Shown: piece after piece, positions 1-12,146 of the stretch
Layout: each line of letters starts with the position of its first letter
Numbering within the stretch: position 1 is the stretch's first letter
Assembly (NCBI GenBank): GCA_024291935.2
Contig: CM044320.1
Coordinates: 48,488,001-48,552,000 of the forward strand
Direction of reading: 5' to 3'
Length of the DNA: 64,000 nt
From: Okapia johnstoni
Taxonomy: Eukaryota; Chordata; Mammalia; Artiodactyla; Giraffidae
Position numbers and translations under genes: made by a program
The notes under the pieces: model-generated
The model's database searches: none
Told to the model about the DNA's origin: nothing
The model's input: the letters and a program-made list of their open reading frames with translations, nothing else

Positions 1-573
1 TCTTTTTTCTTTAAGTAACTTTGAGGTAGTGTCAGTGAGATCTGGCAAATTTCTCCCATTCCCCTCTTCCGTCATAACATCTTCTCCGTCAATAAGTATC
101 CACTCACTTCTTACTAGGCATTGAAAGCTTAGAGATACAAAACAAACAAGTGTGGCACCTTGCCCCTTCTCTGGGGTAACAAGAAACAAGCACAGGAAGT
201 GATTTGTGAGTGAGACATCATTGTCATTTCAAGTTTTAACAATAAGACACTGGAGCTGGGTTTTTATCTTGGCTCTGTACTTAGAATCTTCCAGTGTTCA
301 GTCAAGCATCTAAGCTTCTGAGCCTTAGTTTCTTCGTCTTTTGCTGGTCCCTTTCCGAGGTCGAGACTGGGACAATAATCACACCTGCCGCATAGAGATG
401 CTAACACACGTGAAGTCCTTGGCATACTTTCTGAACCTGGTAAATGTCTTACAGGTGGAAAGAGTTACTATTGGCAGCTAAACAATCCAGAATCCTCTAT
501 ACTACATATGAGAACATCTAGGCGGTATACAAAATTCACCAAGCCCTCTCTGCCATATACATAATCTGTATTC

Positions 574-960
574 TCAGTTAGTCTGCTGTTCTCTACTAAA
601 AATAAAAATAAAAATGGCTGCTAAACATTCAGAGTTTACTCCTCTGCGTGATTGCCGGCTTTGTGTGGGTGTGATGGAAAAGACCGGTTTGTCACAATGA
701 ATCTTTTCACACTGTGGACATGTAAAGACCAGCCGTTGGTCTGCAGCTGCAGCTGCTATTTGCAGCGCTGGGGCCTCTGCGATGGGATTCTGCAGCTCAG
801 ATTTATTTTCTGCCTGCTGCCTTTGTTTGAAAAGACTCTGGACCTGCTCAGCTGCCCTGACTACTGCTGCTGTCACACATTGCCCTCGTTTTCCTCGCTG
901 GCTGAAGACATGCTTCTCTCTTCTGATGCCCAGAAAATTCAGGGAAGTGACCATCATCAT
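574..960 (-). other. Unidentified open segment, GC- and CpG-richer than flanks
   Basis: A 128-codon minus-strand frame follows an in-frame TGA directly before its first ATG; the plus strand is also open over 652-990. The minus product has an Ala/Gln-rich middle and a lone CPQC motif. I do not recognise it, and no splice sites or poly-A tail define it. It could be a conserved non-coding block, an exon of an unknown transcript, or chance. Confidence 0.2.
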
Positions 961-978
961 TCAGTAAACATTTCCAGA

Positions 979-1194
979 CTTGCCTGGTAGCTCAGAGTAA
1001 AGGATCTGCCTGCAATGCAGGAGACCTGGGTTCAATCCCGGGTTCAATCTCTGGGTCAGGAAGATCCCCTGGAGAAAGGAATGGCTACCCACTCCAGTAT
1101 TCTTGCCTGGAGAATCCCATGGACAGAGGAGCCTGGTGGGCTCCATAGGGTTGCAGAGTCAGCCATGACTGAGCAACTAACACTTTCACTTTCA
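979..1194 (+). mobile_element. Bov-tA SINE
   Basis: The tRNA-derived head has an A-box-like GTAGCTCAG and the usual 'gcaatgcaggagacc' segment. It is followed by the Bov-A body ending 'gactgagcaactaac'. The middle carries a short internal duplication of the 'ggttcaatc' box. Confidence 0.93.
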
Positions 1195-1375
1195 TACTTT
1201 CCAATGTCCCAGGCAATCTGCTAAGCATTTTACATAAATTATCTCCTTTCACACTCATAAACTGCTGCATTCTATCCACATTTAAGATGAGAAAATTACG
1301 GTACAAGGAGGTTGGATAATTTTCCAAAGCTCACAGTTAGGATGGACCCTGTATTTGAAAGAAGGTATGTTTTTG
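1195..1375 (+). repeat. MIR SINE remnant
   Basis: The order is typical MIR: 'taagcattttacataaatta', 'ctcataa', a degraded 'gatgagaaaa' and 'cacagttagg'. It is strongly diverged, as expected of a pan-mammalian element. Confidence 0.7.
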
Positions 1376-2005
1376 TAACCCAAAGTCTTAATCATTAAAC
1401 TGTATGTCCTCAAATAAATTTAGGTGAATATCTTTCCTTTGAAAACACATGTCTCCTGATCCTGAGATGTTTACTGCTCCCTTAGCATGATGAAGAAGGT
1501 GGCAAAGAGGTGTCCTATCTAGGCTCACTCCATACATCTCTGTAGTGCCATCTGCAATACTACTTTTTAAGGGCTCTGGTAAAATGAGGAAAATGCAGTG
1601 ATCAACTAGCAAAGTCTGCAAAGGACTGTCATTCATAATGTCTGTCTATTGATTATGAAGTGGAAAGTTTTTGACATATAAGACTTTCAGGTTTTACTTT
1701 TGAGGAATGTAGCAATAGAATGATTTCATGACTTAGGACTACAAGTCAGACAAAGTCATAAACATCATATAAAATATTTCTGAAAGTTACACTAGCGTTA
1801 GTTTCCATTAAGTAAAATAGAAAAACTTTTTTATATCTAGGATTTAGTCAAGCTCAAAGTCTTTTAAGAGGAAAAAAAAATTTATGTATCTTCAAATTCT
1901 GTTAAGCCCTCAGATCTTTAGATATAAATGAGAAATCTAGGCGCGTATCTTAAAAGCTAAAGGAACATGAAATGAAAGGAAGTGGTCAGCTGGGTGTGGG
2001 GTTGG
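1376..2005. other. Intergenic, no feature recognised
   Basis: The sequence is AT-rich with no convincing exon, RNA gene or familiar repeat. Confidence 0.5.
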
Positions 2006-2009
2006 TCCA

Positions 2010-2310
2010 GAGCTGCAGATACTTGACAGAAAATTAGGTAAAACAGTGGTTAACAGGGGCAAAGGGGTGGTAGGATAAGATCGATAGTGTTTAAGGGTAC
2101 AAACTTGTAACAAATACTAAAATGGAGATAGGGGATTTAATGTACAGTTTATTGGACACAGACAATAATATTGTACTCTAAGTATGCACTATGATAAATA
2201 TTATTACAGTGTCAACCATATTAAAAAATATAAATATTATCGAAGTAACATGATGTATACCTTAAATTTATACTATGGCACATATCAAATTTATCCAATA
2301 AAACCATGAT
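2010..2310 (+). repeat. Old L1 3'-end remnant
   Basis: It reads like an ancient L1 tail: 'ggataagatcgatagtgttt', then AT-rich 3' UTR ending 'gtataccttaaatttatac'. It is heavily diverged. Confidence 0.5.
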
Positions 2311-2769
2311 ATTAATATCTTCATTTACCATTTGACATGTGTACTGTGCTGTTTAGGAGACAGCCTGGTAATTCCAATTTGAAATATACAATTGAATAAT
2401 TGATTTAGATTTGTGGTCTTAAGCTGAAATCTCTTAGACTTTATCAGCATATCTCAGAGAATTTTATTTTATACATACACATGGGTTTACTTAAGTACTT
2501 GAAGTTTCCCTTAATTCATAAAAATAAAGTATTTTTTAAATAACCAAATATATTAAATTTATGAAATCTGGCCTATTAGAGCACTGTGCTGTTTAGAAAG
2601 ATAATTTAACTAACCAGATTCACAAATGGAACAATCTTATTATGCTCTCTCCTTAAAAGTGCTGACTAAATTTTGCCAGAGGTAAAAATATAATTATTAG
2701 ATTTGTAAGCTCAAGCAAAAGCTTTAAAAAAAACCCTAGGTTTATGAATGTATGGTTATAATTAATTTA

Positions 2770-2910
2770 TAATTATAAGGGGAGGGAGGTGGGAGGAGGG
2801 TTTGGGAGGGGGAGCACATGTGAACCCATGGCTGATTCATGTCAATGTATGGCAAAAAATACTACAATATTGTAAAGTAATTAGCCCCCAACTAAAAAAA
2901 AAAAAAAAAA
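2770..2910 (+). mobile_element. 5'-truncated ruminant L1 with unusually long TSD
   Basis: Only the last ~120 bp of an L1 3' UTR are present: a G-rich start, then 'gctgattcatgtcaatgtat' and 'caatattgtaaagtaattag', ending in about 18 A. Flanks 2731-2769 and 2909-2947 are an identical 39-bp direct repeat, the target-site duplication. Confidence 0.9.
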
Positions 2911-3079
2911 ACCCTAGGTTTATGAATGTATGGTTATAATTAATTTAATACCAATTGTTTATTCCAAAGCAAATTCTGAATAATCTTTTCTGTATGTAAA
3001 AGCTCTCAGCACCACCCTAAACCTTCCTGTCATTCAATTCAACAACAGTCTGGAGATAAACAAGACTCCCATTCCTTAA

Positions 3080-3270
3080 AGGGACCTCAGTTCAGTTTAG
3101 CTTGGCATCCATTTATGGAGTGTGTCCTCTGGGGCTAGCACAATGTTAGCACTGGATATTCAACAATGAAAAGACCCACCGTCTGCCCTCAAGTAGTTTG
3201 CTGGGGAGACAGACACAGACACCCACAGTTCACCTTACAGTTCACTACATTGTGAAACTTAAGTACTTGA
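3080..3270 (-). repeat. L2 LINE 3'-end remnant
   Basis: It shows the reverse-complement L2 pattern: 'ccatttatggagtgtgtcct', 'acaatgaaaagaccc', 'ctgccctcaagtagtttg' and 'gggagacagac'. Confidence 0.65.
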
Positions 3271-3354
3271 GGGATGAGTTGACACCTTTCTATACCACCC
3301 AGTAGACTAGAACTCACGGTTGCTGATGCCATCTTGCCATTGTTGGCTTAGAAT

Positions 3355-3660
3355 GTTTTTTTTTTTCTTAATCTATTTATTTTTTTAATTGAAGGATAGT
3401 TGCCTTACAGAATTTTGTTGTTTCCTGTCAAACATCAACATGAACCAGCCATAGGTATACATTGGTCCCTTCCTTCTTGAACCTCCCTCCCATCTCCCTC
3501 CCCATCCCACCCCTCTAGGTTGACACAGAGACCCTGTTTGAGTTCCCTGAGACATACAGCAAATTCCCATTGGCTATCTATTTTATGGTAATGTAAGTTA
3601 CCATGTCACTCTCCATAAATCTCACCCTCTCCTCCCCTCCCCCTCCCCCTCCATGTCCTA
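3355..3660 (-). mobile_element. Ruminant L1 3' UTR
   Basis: A T-run at the left marks the poly-A tail of a minus-strand copy. 'aattgaaggatagttgcctt' and the C-rich 'cctccctcccatctccctcc' are the L1 3' end. A second pyrimidine-rich tract lies at 3625-3655. Confidence 0.8.
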
Positions 3661-4206
3661 GTATGGTTTATTGGTAAAACCTAGAAACTATTTAAGAGGC
3701 CAGACTCCTTTCACTGGTTGAAGAATTTGTTCCCACAAACACAGAAAGACTTCTTGGAGTCAGAGCTGCATTAGCCACACAGCATGACTTGCTTCTCCTA
3801 TATTCTTTATCGGGATGAATAAACCCATCATTAACCCAACCATCTGAGCCAGAAAATTTGACTCCTCTTTGACTCCACAGTTCTCCAAGATCTATTAAGT
3901 CTACTTCCACCATAATACTGTGACCATTTCCCTTCTCAGAGACAAGAGAGATTATCATAACTGCACACAGAGATCAAGTCTTCTGTTACATTCAAATATC
4001 TTTGTTTGTGTATAACTTGCCTCCTGTGACACATTCCCAAGTAGAATATCAACAGAGTCACATCTCAAACTAATTTTGCAGAAATGACCTAAATCTCCAA
4101 CAGTACTTTTAAATTTCTGCAGTTTGGATATATCTTGGGCTCTCCACACAGAATGCTGGCCATCTTCCTTGAAGTGTGGATCTGTTCTATAATTCCAATT
4201 GATGGT

Positions 4207-4410
4207 GATGGTTTAGTTGCTAAGTCGTGTCCGACTCTTGCGACCCCATGGACTGTAGCCTTCCAGGCTCCTCTGTCCATGGGATTCTCTAGGCAAAAAT
4301 ACTGGAGTGAGTTGCCATTCCCTTCTCCAGGGGATCTTCCTGACTCAGGAATTGAACCCAGGTCTCCTGCATTGCAGGCAGATTCTTTACCAACTGAGCT
4401 ACAAGGGAAG
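4207..4410 (-). mobile_element. Bov-tA SINE
   Basis: It is full length in reverse: body 'taagtcgtgtccgactct' first, tRNA-like head 'ctttaccaactgagct' last. A short 'ccaatt' direct repeat flanks it. Confidence 0.93.
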
Positions 4411-4624
4411 CCAATTAGGGAATTTAAATTTTTCTCCAGAAATGTCTCAAAGAAAGAGGAGTTTCAGGCATGCTATCTAAGAGCCTCTTAGATGAAGAAC
4501 TTTCAAACAGAGCTTCTTCTGACCCTCATGTGCTGTCTGAACCTCACAGGCTAACACCACAAAGCAAATATTTTAAAACTGAAACTAGAACAACCAGCTT
4601 GAAAAAAATGCATGGCATCATTTA

Positions 4625-4920
4625 CAGAAGCTGATTATGACCCAGCAATTCCACTGCTAGCAACCCAATAGAAATACAGTCACATGAGATAAATAACAGC
4701 AATGTTCATAACATAAAGAAAACTGGAAATAATCCAATTGTTTAATACTATAATGGATAAATTGTGATATACTCACACAACAGAATATTAGATAGGAATG
4801 GGAATAAATAATATGGATGAATCTCACAAACTTAATGCTAAACAAAATCTACTGGATACATAGAGAACACATACATACTCCATCTTGCAAAGAACAGAAT
4901 AGGTAAAAATAATAATCTAT
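4625..4920 (+). repeat. Old L1 ORF2/3' UTR remnant
   Basis: It shows the L1 C-terminal order: 'tgacccagcaattccact', 'aatgttcataac', 'ggaaataatccaattg' and 'ggatgaatctcacaaac'. Confidence 0.75.
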
Positions 4921-4999
4921 GCCATTAAAAGTTGTAATATTCTGCATCTCAGTCAAGATTCTGCCTACACAATTGAGCCTGTATGATAGATCGTTATAC

Positions 5000-5860
5000 C
5001 TATAGAATGGAGATTCATTATAATATTCTTACGTTTAAAAACTTGGGTAATAAAATGCAAAAACAGGAGGAAAACATCTTCTCATCCATCTCATGTTAAT
5101 TTTAAGGAAAGAGTCTACTGTGAAGGAACAAATTCATCTTTTCTACTTTCCTCCTAGTGTGAAATCTTTGGAATGTGATTCAGTAAAATTCCCATTATCT
5201 GATATGACAAGATGGTCAGTTAATCAAAAAAAATCTGATAATTTTTGAAAATGGTATGTACCAATATTTTAATATAAATTCTCTAAGTGCATTCAATCAT
5301 CAACCTTTTGATGTAAGACCAAGTCTTTTTTTCTTATTAGTTAGACTGACTAGAGATTCTTATCATTATTACATAAATGATATTCATATGACTGCCAATA
5401 TTTGTTTTTCAAAAGCAGAGCCAAAACTTAAGGTCATTTAAAAGTCAAATTGTGCCTAAACTGCTTCTAGATTTTTATCATTTTCTAAGTCCATTATAGT
5501 TAGTTGTTTTATCACAGCTACTTTTTTTCTTTGCAATGTGAATTTACTTATGCATTCAACCTAGTTTTCATAGAAATAACTCTTCATATTTCATCTGTTT
5601 ACTTAATATTTAATTAAATTCCAATAACAAGAATAACTGGCATTAACAGGTTTGGGAACAAATAATACTCTTGATAAGTCTATAACTCAGCTGGTAAAAG
5701 AAGTAAGCCTGTGTGCTTAAGAGTATTCCAGGGTGCTTGGGGCATGGGTGAGTATGTTTTTTTAGAGAGAGAGGTGGTTAATTTTTCCAGTCAGTCAAGT
5801 GGAGGTGGATAAAGACAGTTAAGATAATAATACCTGTTATTTCTTGGCTACTAATTCTGA
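5000..5860. other. Intergenic, no feature recognised
   Basis: It is AT-rich. Its longest open frame (61 codons at 5256-5441) shows no recognisable protein signature. Confidence 0.5.
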
Positions 5861-5864
5861 ATCA

Positions 5865-6115
5865 AATGCTATGCTGAGCATTTTGCATACATGATTTCAT
5901 TTAATCCTTACATTTTGTATTCATTATTCCATTTAATTCTTATAATATCCCTGAAAATTAATATCACCATTTCACAGATAAGGAAAACAAACTTCAGAGA
6001 AATTGAGTAATTTGATCTAATATTTAAATATTCAGCAAATACAAGACTCAGAATTTGAATCTGGTTGGTCTCTAACTACCCTAACTCCAATGGTGCACTG
6101 CTTCTCATGTTGACA
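5865..6115 (+). repeat. MIR SINE
   Basis: It is nearly full length: 'gctgagcattttgcatacat', 'ttaatccttaca', 'ccatttcacagataaggaaa', 'aattgagtaatttg' and 'gaatttgaatctggt'. Confidence 0.85.
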
Positions 6116-8310
6116 AAAGCTAGGAAGAAATGCTAAGATGTTTTCCCATTACCTAAAGCGAGAGGACTATGTTTGATCAGAAACTTTCTTCACTTGAAAG
6201 TTTCACAGGCTCAACTCATCTTTAGGGTTTACTAAATGGGGAATGGAGAAGGCAAAGCCTGGATGAGGCACCCTTTCTTTGGGTAGGTAGTTTGCTAACC
6301 CTGATAGATGTCAAACTCTCCTGTAGGACTATGAAAAAATGCCCATATTAGGGCTTTCACTGCCTTGTCCAGACCCACATTCCGATTTAATTGCGGTGGA
6401 TGGGACAGGGCTAGGAGATCAGTCTTTTTTTTTTTTAATTAATGATTCCCCCAGTGATTAAAATGTGCAGCCAAGACTGTAACCACAGGTCTCAACAGTC
6501 AGACTGTTAAGGACCAAATGGTGTAGCTGATTGATTCAGAGGAAGAGTGTCTGCAGGCATCGCTTGCTGACTTGATACAATGGAAGTATTTCTGAAAGGT
6601 CACTGGCCTAGAGCACTCCCCTCACTCCTTATAATTTCAAAAGGCTTATTTTTTCATTTGTGGTGGTTTGTTGATGCTTCAGCTTCTTTGTCAAGTAGCT
6701 AATGACCTAATAACCATCACTAAATCCACCAAGAAAGAGGATATAAAAGGAATCTTGCAGTGAACAGTTTTGTGATTATTTTTAGAAAGCTTATACTGAA
6801 CTGAGTATAAAAGGCTATATTCTGTTCATCTCACATTTTAAAAAAAAGTGTTCTTCCCCATTTCATACCAAAGTTATCACTTACTTTTCCTTTAAAAACT
6901 CAAGTTAGGCTAAGATGGGATTTTGATGTATCAGACTTAGACTGCACAGGAGTGTTTAAAAACACAATGTTGTTACCCATAAAGAATTTTATATGAATAT
7001 TGGAGCAAATAATTTTACATTTTATCATTTTCAAGCTCCCCACTTTTTTTTTTTTCCTGAATGTTATTATCAGGATATTCCCAGGGAAGAGGCATCAACC
7101 TAATGATGTGTTCAGTTAACTTAGAACAGAACACATCTTGGTATTTTACTGGGTCATTTCACCTAATCGTTAATGAAATATTCTATTAGAAAAGACCCTA
7201 GCTTTACATTCTGTATCTGGATTTGAAAGGGAAAAGGGGAGAGGGGAGGAAGAAGATCTGGGTGTATTTTTAAGGACTATAATTTTGCAAGTTATGGTGA
7301 CAATAAGCAAATTCTGGGTGTCATAGTGCAAAATGGTCCCCAGAGGGCTCAACGTGGAATTTTCATAGTATTCAAGGTACAATTAGTCAAATGCATCATC
7401 ATTGTTAATTTTCTTCTCCTACCAAACCCGAAACTCATCTTTCTTATTTTTCTGAGAAAACCCATGTGTTTGAATCATTTTTTAGGAGAGACAGGAACTC
7501 TGTCATTTCCTTATTTAGAACAGGCAAATCATGAATTTTCAGCTCTATCCTATATTTCTCTTAAAGGTTTTTTCAAGGTCATCCTAATGTATTTTTTGGT
7601 GGGGAAAAAATTTACAGTTGTTCTGATCAAAACGTTTAAGAAAGTAAAATGTTAAACTTTTACCCTGAGCTTTCTGGATATATTCATTTTAGAGAAAACT
7701 GACACCTACCCCAAAACAAAATTACATGTCATCACAGTTTTTAAAATTATGGTTTGCTGTTCCTTTCTCCCTGGCCATTTTAAACATGTATATTTATAGG
7801 TTTGATGAAATGGATACTTTGTGTATATTTGAACCATCGATTCTATGTACTTAAAGAGATTTGTAGAGTCACTTTCCTAAGCATAATCGACTGAAATCAC
7901 TCTCAACATGACCCTTCAACCTCCCTGCAGCTCTGTGTTCCCCTCTACAAATTGAGTAAAACTGATCAACACAGGAGTCTGACATTTTCTAAGAGAAACA
8001 GGCAGTTCTGCAGATTTAGAAACCATTTTCTCCTCCAAAATTTCTCAGTTTCTAAAGACAAAGAAATAGAGACACTGGTTGAGAGGCCCTCCTATGGGGG
8101 AAGATTCTTCATCCCAAAATAAACTCTTCCTGCTCAAGTTAGAGCCTCCGGCTTAAAGTCTCAGCGTCCTGGAACCAGAACAATACAAACACGGGATAAG
8201 TGGAATGAGACGGGGCATTTGTACGTGATGTGATCATTGCTTTGTTAGGGCAGGCGCAGTGTCACAGGGAATGTGCTGAAGTTAGGGGGGATTTTAGTCA
8301 AGATAAAGGA
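6116..8310. other. Intergenic, no repeat or gene recognised
   Basis: This is the longest stretch without recognisable mobile elements. It has poly-T runs at 6424 and 7045 and several short open frames (up to 109 codons at 7326-7655) without family signatures. Conserved non-coding elements are possible but cannot be judged from one genome. Confidence 0.5.
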
Positions 8311-8316
8311 AGACTA

Positions 8317-8333
8317 GGTGCCATCTACTGGTG
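8317..8333 (-). promoter_or_regulatory. Candidate CTCF site
   Basis: GTGCCATCTACTGGTG matches the reverse complement of the CTCF core (CCASYAGRKGGC) at nearly every informative position. It lies in the SPIC downstream intergenic region. It is a motif match only. Confidence 0.4.
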
Positions 8334-8504
8334 AAGAAACTGAATTTTTTTCCAATTTTCCAACAAAACTGAGCCTCTTTTCAGACAATGCAGTGTACAG
8401 GGTACACACATCATTGTCCTGTGGTCATGATAAGCTGACTGTCTAACCCAGTCCCCAACCTGATTTAGAAACTTCCATTTCTAGTTCTAAATACTTATAA
8501 GATG

Positions 8505-9000
8505 GTAAAGATAACGTAATGGGATGCTTACTATGGCACTGTTTGCAGTTACGAAGAACATGAGCCAAGTGCCCAATAATCAGAGTCTGATTAAATATAT
8601 GCTACACAATAAAATGGCACTACAAAGGGGCTGATAGCCATTCAAAAATAAAGAAGCATGTATGTGTGTATGTGTGGGTGTGGGCCGATATGTCAGAGAT
8701 ATGTTGAGAGAAATAAGCAAATTGTAGGACAGTACTATAATATGATCCTGTTTTGTAAATAATATTATAATATTTAATAATAATATGGAGGATTGCTCAC
8801 TTAAGTATTAACAGTTTTCAGTCACTGTTACAGTTACTGTGACAGTAAAGTAGTAACTCACACCTACTGTTTGTTACCAGGATACAAAGAAACCAGCACA
8901 AATGATTTTTAAAGGAAAATGAAAATTTTTAAAGTCTTAGCTATGTAACATTTTAATATTGAAATTTTATACGTTTATAAAATAAAAACTGTCATAACCT
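8505..9000 (+). repeat. Old L1/HAL1-like remnant
   Basis: Diverged L1 tail motifs are visible: 'ggcactgtttgcagttacga', 'aagtgcccaataatcagag', 'ctacacaataaaatgg' and 'tcctgttttgtaaa'. A similar remnant follows at 9030-9190. Confidence 0.6.
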
Positions 9001-9349
9001 TTCTAAAAAAAAAAAACCTTTGGTTTATATATGCACTTCCTTTCCTAGGAATTTATTCTACAGAAAACAACCACACAAAATAGCAAAGATTGTATAAAAT
9101 CACATAGATATAGAGAAACTATAGAACTGCTATAGAAATGAAAAGGGGAAGTATTCCACACTATATACAAAAGAAAAAAAAAATCACCTACCACCTACAA
9201 TTCCATTATCCAAGTGTTTGATGTTGTTGGTATATATTCTTCCTTTTGGTGTCAATTTCACACTGTTCTGTTCACATATGTATTTTATGTACTGCTTTTT
9301 GTAATGTTTCACTTTGCAAAACTTTAGAAACTCCTAGTTTTAAAGGCAT

Positions 9350-10140
9350 GCTTTTTTTCATTTTCTGGCTGCATCTTGAGATAATATAAAACAAAACATT
9401 TCCCGTTTTACCCTCCCATCTCAACCCCTTCTCTTTGTTAACCTAGTTTAGGTATTGTTTTCATGCTGTCACCAAGGCTAAAACACCAGCATCTTCCAAA
9501 ACAGAGACTAAGGAAATGATCAGATTTCTTTAAAGCTCAACTCAGCACAGTAACTTGGCTGGGGGAATAAATATATGCTGAACAGTGGCAAACACTGTTC
9601 CTTGAATAAAGGACTGGTTGAAAATTTCACAATCCTTGTAAAATCTGACAAACAAAGAAAATAAGATCCTCTGGTGAAATGAAAACAAATGGGAAGATGG
9701 GCTTAATCTGATTCAAATCTGAGTGAAGAACAGTATTAGTCAACTGAAGTCTTTCATCTCTTCCTTCCATTAGCCTGAACTTGACAAAGATCCCAAATGA
9801 GTAAGAATCTTTCATCTCAGCAACAGACATCCAGGACAGTTATAAATATAGGCTTACCCGTGGGGTGAGGTTTTAACTTCTGATATACAAAGTGTTAATG
9901 GTCTCAGTGACTACCTGGCCAAAACTCTGCAGTACTCTATTTGCTTGTGATGTATTATGATTGTATTATCCAAGCTAATAAGTACTCAGCCAAATGAAAG
10001 TTTCTCCAAGCCTTTGTGCTTTCTTTCCGCATCCCCTTCAGATTTAATTATAATGTTCAAGATCTAGTTCATCAAAAAATTTAATATAAGAAGACCATTC
10101 ACAACTCTCCATCTCCAGCAGGCAATGTAATATTACTGGT
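9350..10140. other. Intergenic, no feature recognised
   Basis: This is AT-rich sequence with no recognisable family. Confidence 0.45.
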
Positions 10141-10149
10141 TACTCTTCA

Positions 10150-10255
10150 TCAAGTACAACAATTCTGTGTGGTAGGTAGTGTGATTATCTTCATTTTACA
10201 GATGAAGAAATTCATGAATAGAAGTTTCAGTATTTGGCCCTCCACCACAGCTATG
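10150..10255 (+). repeat. MIR fragment, target of the next SINE
   Basis: 'gtggtaggtagtgtgattat' and 'cattttacagatgaagaaat' mark the MIR core and 3' part. Confidence 0.6.
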
Positions 10256-10260
10256 AAGTG

Positions 10261-10460
10261 GGCTTCCCTTGTGGCTCAGCTGGTAAAGAATCCTCCTGCA
10301 ATGCGGGAGACCTGGGTTTGATCCCTGGGTTGGGAAGATCCCCTAGAGAAGGGAAAGGCTACCCACTCCAATATTCTGTCCCAGAGAATTCCATGGACTG
10401 TATAGTCCATGGGGTTGCAAAGAGTCAGACTCAACTGAGTGACTTTCACTCACTTCACTT
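10261..10460 (+). mobile_element. Bov-tA SINE with 14-bp TSD
   Basis: The full-length SINE starts 'ggcttcccttgtggctcag'. The identical flanks 'acagctatgaagtg' at 10247-10260 and 10461-10474 mark it as a clean retroposition event. Confidence 0.97.
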
Positions 10461-10474
10461 ACAGCTATGAAGTG

Positions 10475-11540
10475 GTAGAGATGACATCTGACTCTAGATT
10501 TTCAGGCTCCCAGCCCGTATTCTGAACCTTGAAGAAAACATAAGCTAAATAACACCCTTAGTCTCTCACTTTATCTTCCCAATTACCTTATATAACCATG
10601 GATAGAATCCATTTGTCAACAGTTCAAATTCTACTGCACTAGGAACATCCAATATCAATAGAGTCAAAAGATATTTTAAGTTACAATCAGATGGCTGGGT
10701 CACTCCATCTCTCCATCCTGGCAAACCCATCTGTTGTTACTCCTTTCATGTGCCTTTCCACTCCTAATTTGGTTTTCCTCTTACATTTGACTCTGACACA
10801 TTCTTTCCTGCAGGTTGCCAAACATCCTTGTGATGAGACCAAAAAAAAAAAAAAAAGTCCTGTAAGAGTATCCATAACTTTCCTTTCCTCTCTGTCCTGT
10901 CAAGAAAAATTCTCCTTCTCTCCAAAGCAGAAGAATTCTTGCTTCGTAAAAGAAAAGCTAGGTCAATTAAAAGATAAGGAAACTGGGGCAGAGAGATCAT
11001 TTCCCCCAATGTTTGTTTTACTCTAAAGTGATAGTGCCATGATTCAAAATCTAAATACTACAGGAATTACATTTTATTAATGCTTGTACATCCATATCAT
11101 GATGCTAAGTAAATATTAGGTGCTTGGGCAAAATTTGTTATATGAATGAAATGAATAGGAAGGAAGAGAGAGAAAGAAAGAAAGGAAATTGATATCAAGT
11201 GGTGTGTATTACTATATTTGACTTCATAGAAGGCGGAGACAAAATTAGGCGAAATTATTTTCACAGTTCTTTTTGTGTTTCCTACAACTAGCACCCTTTA
11301 GGTGATATCTGAATGTGTCCTAGGTTTATACTTACTTCTGTGTTAGAGTTGGTTGTGCAATAGTGAGGTGCTGAATTAAATTGTCCTTGAATATCACTGA
11401 ATAAGCAGTTCTCTTCCTGTGTTTTCATTCCCCATGTATTTTGTCAACCAACAGACTTGGATGCCCACTATTTACGACCGACAGTGCAGGGTGAAAGAGA
11501 AACAAACAAAAAAAATGGGTAGGGATGTCATTCTAGTTGA
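10475..11540. other. Intergenic, no gene recognised
   Basis: It holds a 15-base A-run at 10841-10855 and a purine-rich GAAA/GGAA tract at 11157-11187, with no gene signature. Confidence 0.45.
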
Positions 11541-11562
11541 GGGTGTCACATTATAGAGCCAA

Positions 11563-11694
11563 ATAGGAAATGGCAACCCACTCCAGTGTTCTTGCCTGGA
11601 GAATCCCAGGGAGAGCAGAGCCTGGTGGGCTGCCATCTATGGGGTCACATAGAGTCGGACACGACTGAAGCGACTTAGCAGCAGCAGCAGCAGT
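11563..11694 (+). mobile_element. Bov-A SINE monomer with CAG tail
   Basis: It has the body 'ggaaatggcaacccactcca' through 'cggacacgactgaagcgact', ending in a (CAG)5 tract. The tRNA-like head is missing. Confidence 0.93.
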
Positions 11695-11809
11695 TACAGA
11701 ATAGGATGGTAGGTGCTCTGGTGGAGAAATGTACCCAGTGCTGGGGAGAGTGAACAGGGATTCCATCTTTTGCAGAAAAAGCGAAGAGGATGATCAGGAA
11801 AATGGTTAC

Positions 11810-12015
11810 AGAGGAACTTGCAGGGTGTGAAGGACGTTCCCAACAGAGAAAATAGCTTGGGCAAGGGCATAGCAGTGTGCACTTCATGCCGTGTTCAGGG
11901 ACTGGCAAGAGGGATTGGTAGAGCAAGGGTGCATGGCAGGGTCCTGCCTGGTGCCAGGAGTGTAGACTAATGAGAAGGCTGAGCCAGATTCGGAGGGGCC
12001 TTATCTGCCCTGCTA
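11810..12015 (-). repeat. L2 LINE remnant
   Basis: It shows the reverse-complement L2 order: 'cttgggcaagggcatagcag', 'gtgttcagggactggcaaga', then 'ggccttatctgccctgct'. Confidence 0.6.
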
Positions 12016-12035
12016 AGGAACTTGGGTTGCTTCTT

Positions 12036-12146
12036 CTGTTTTATTGTATTTATTTTTGGGGTGAGACCACATGGCATGCAGGAACTTAGTTCCCCTACCA
12101 GAGGAAGCATGGATTCTTAAGTACTGGACCACCAGGGAAGTCCCTC
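12036..12146 (-). mobile_element. CHR-type SINE (tRNA-Glu derived)
   Basis: A T-rich start is followed by 'ggaacttagttcccctacca' and the terminal 'ggaccaccagggaagtccct', the reversed CHR head. Confidence 0.85.

Noticed and set aside
6720..6790. TATA-like 'gatataaaaggaa' as a promoter
   Set aside because: No exon, donor or coding frame follows; such AT-rich matches are common here.
10261..10340. tRNA-like A and B boxes in many SINE heads
   Set aside because: They are the tRNA-derived Pol III promoters of Bov-tA and CHR SINEs, not tRNA genes.
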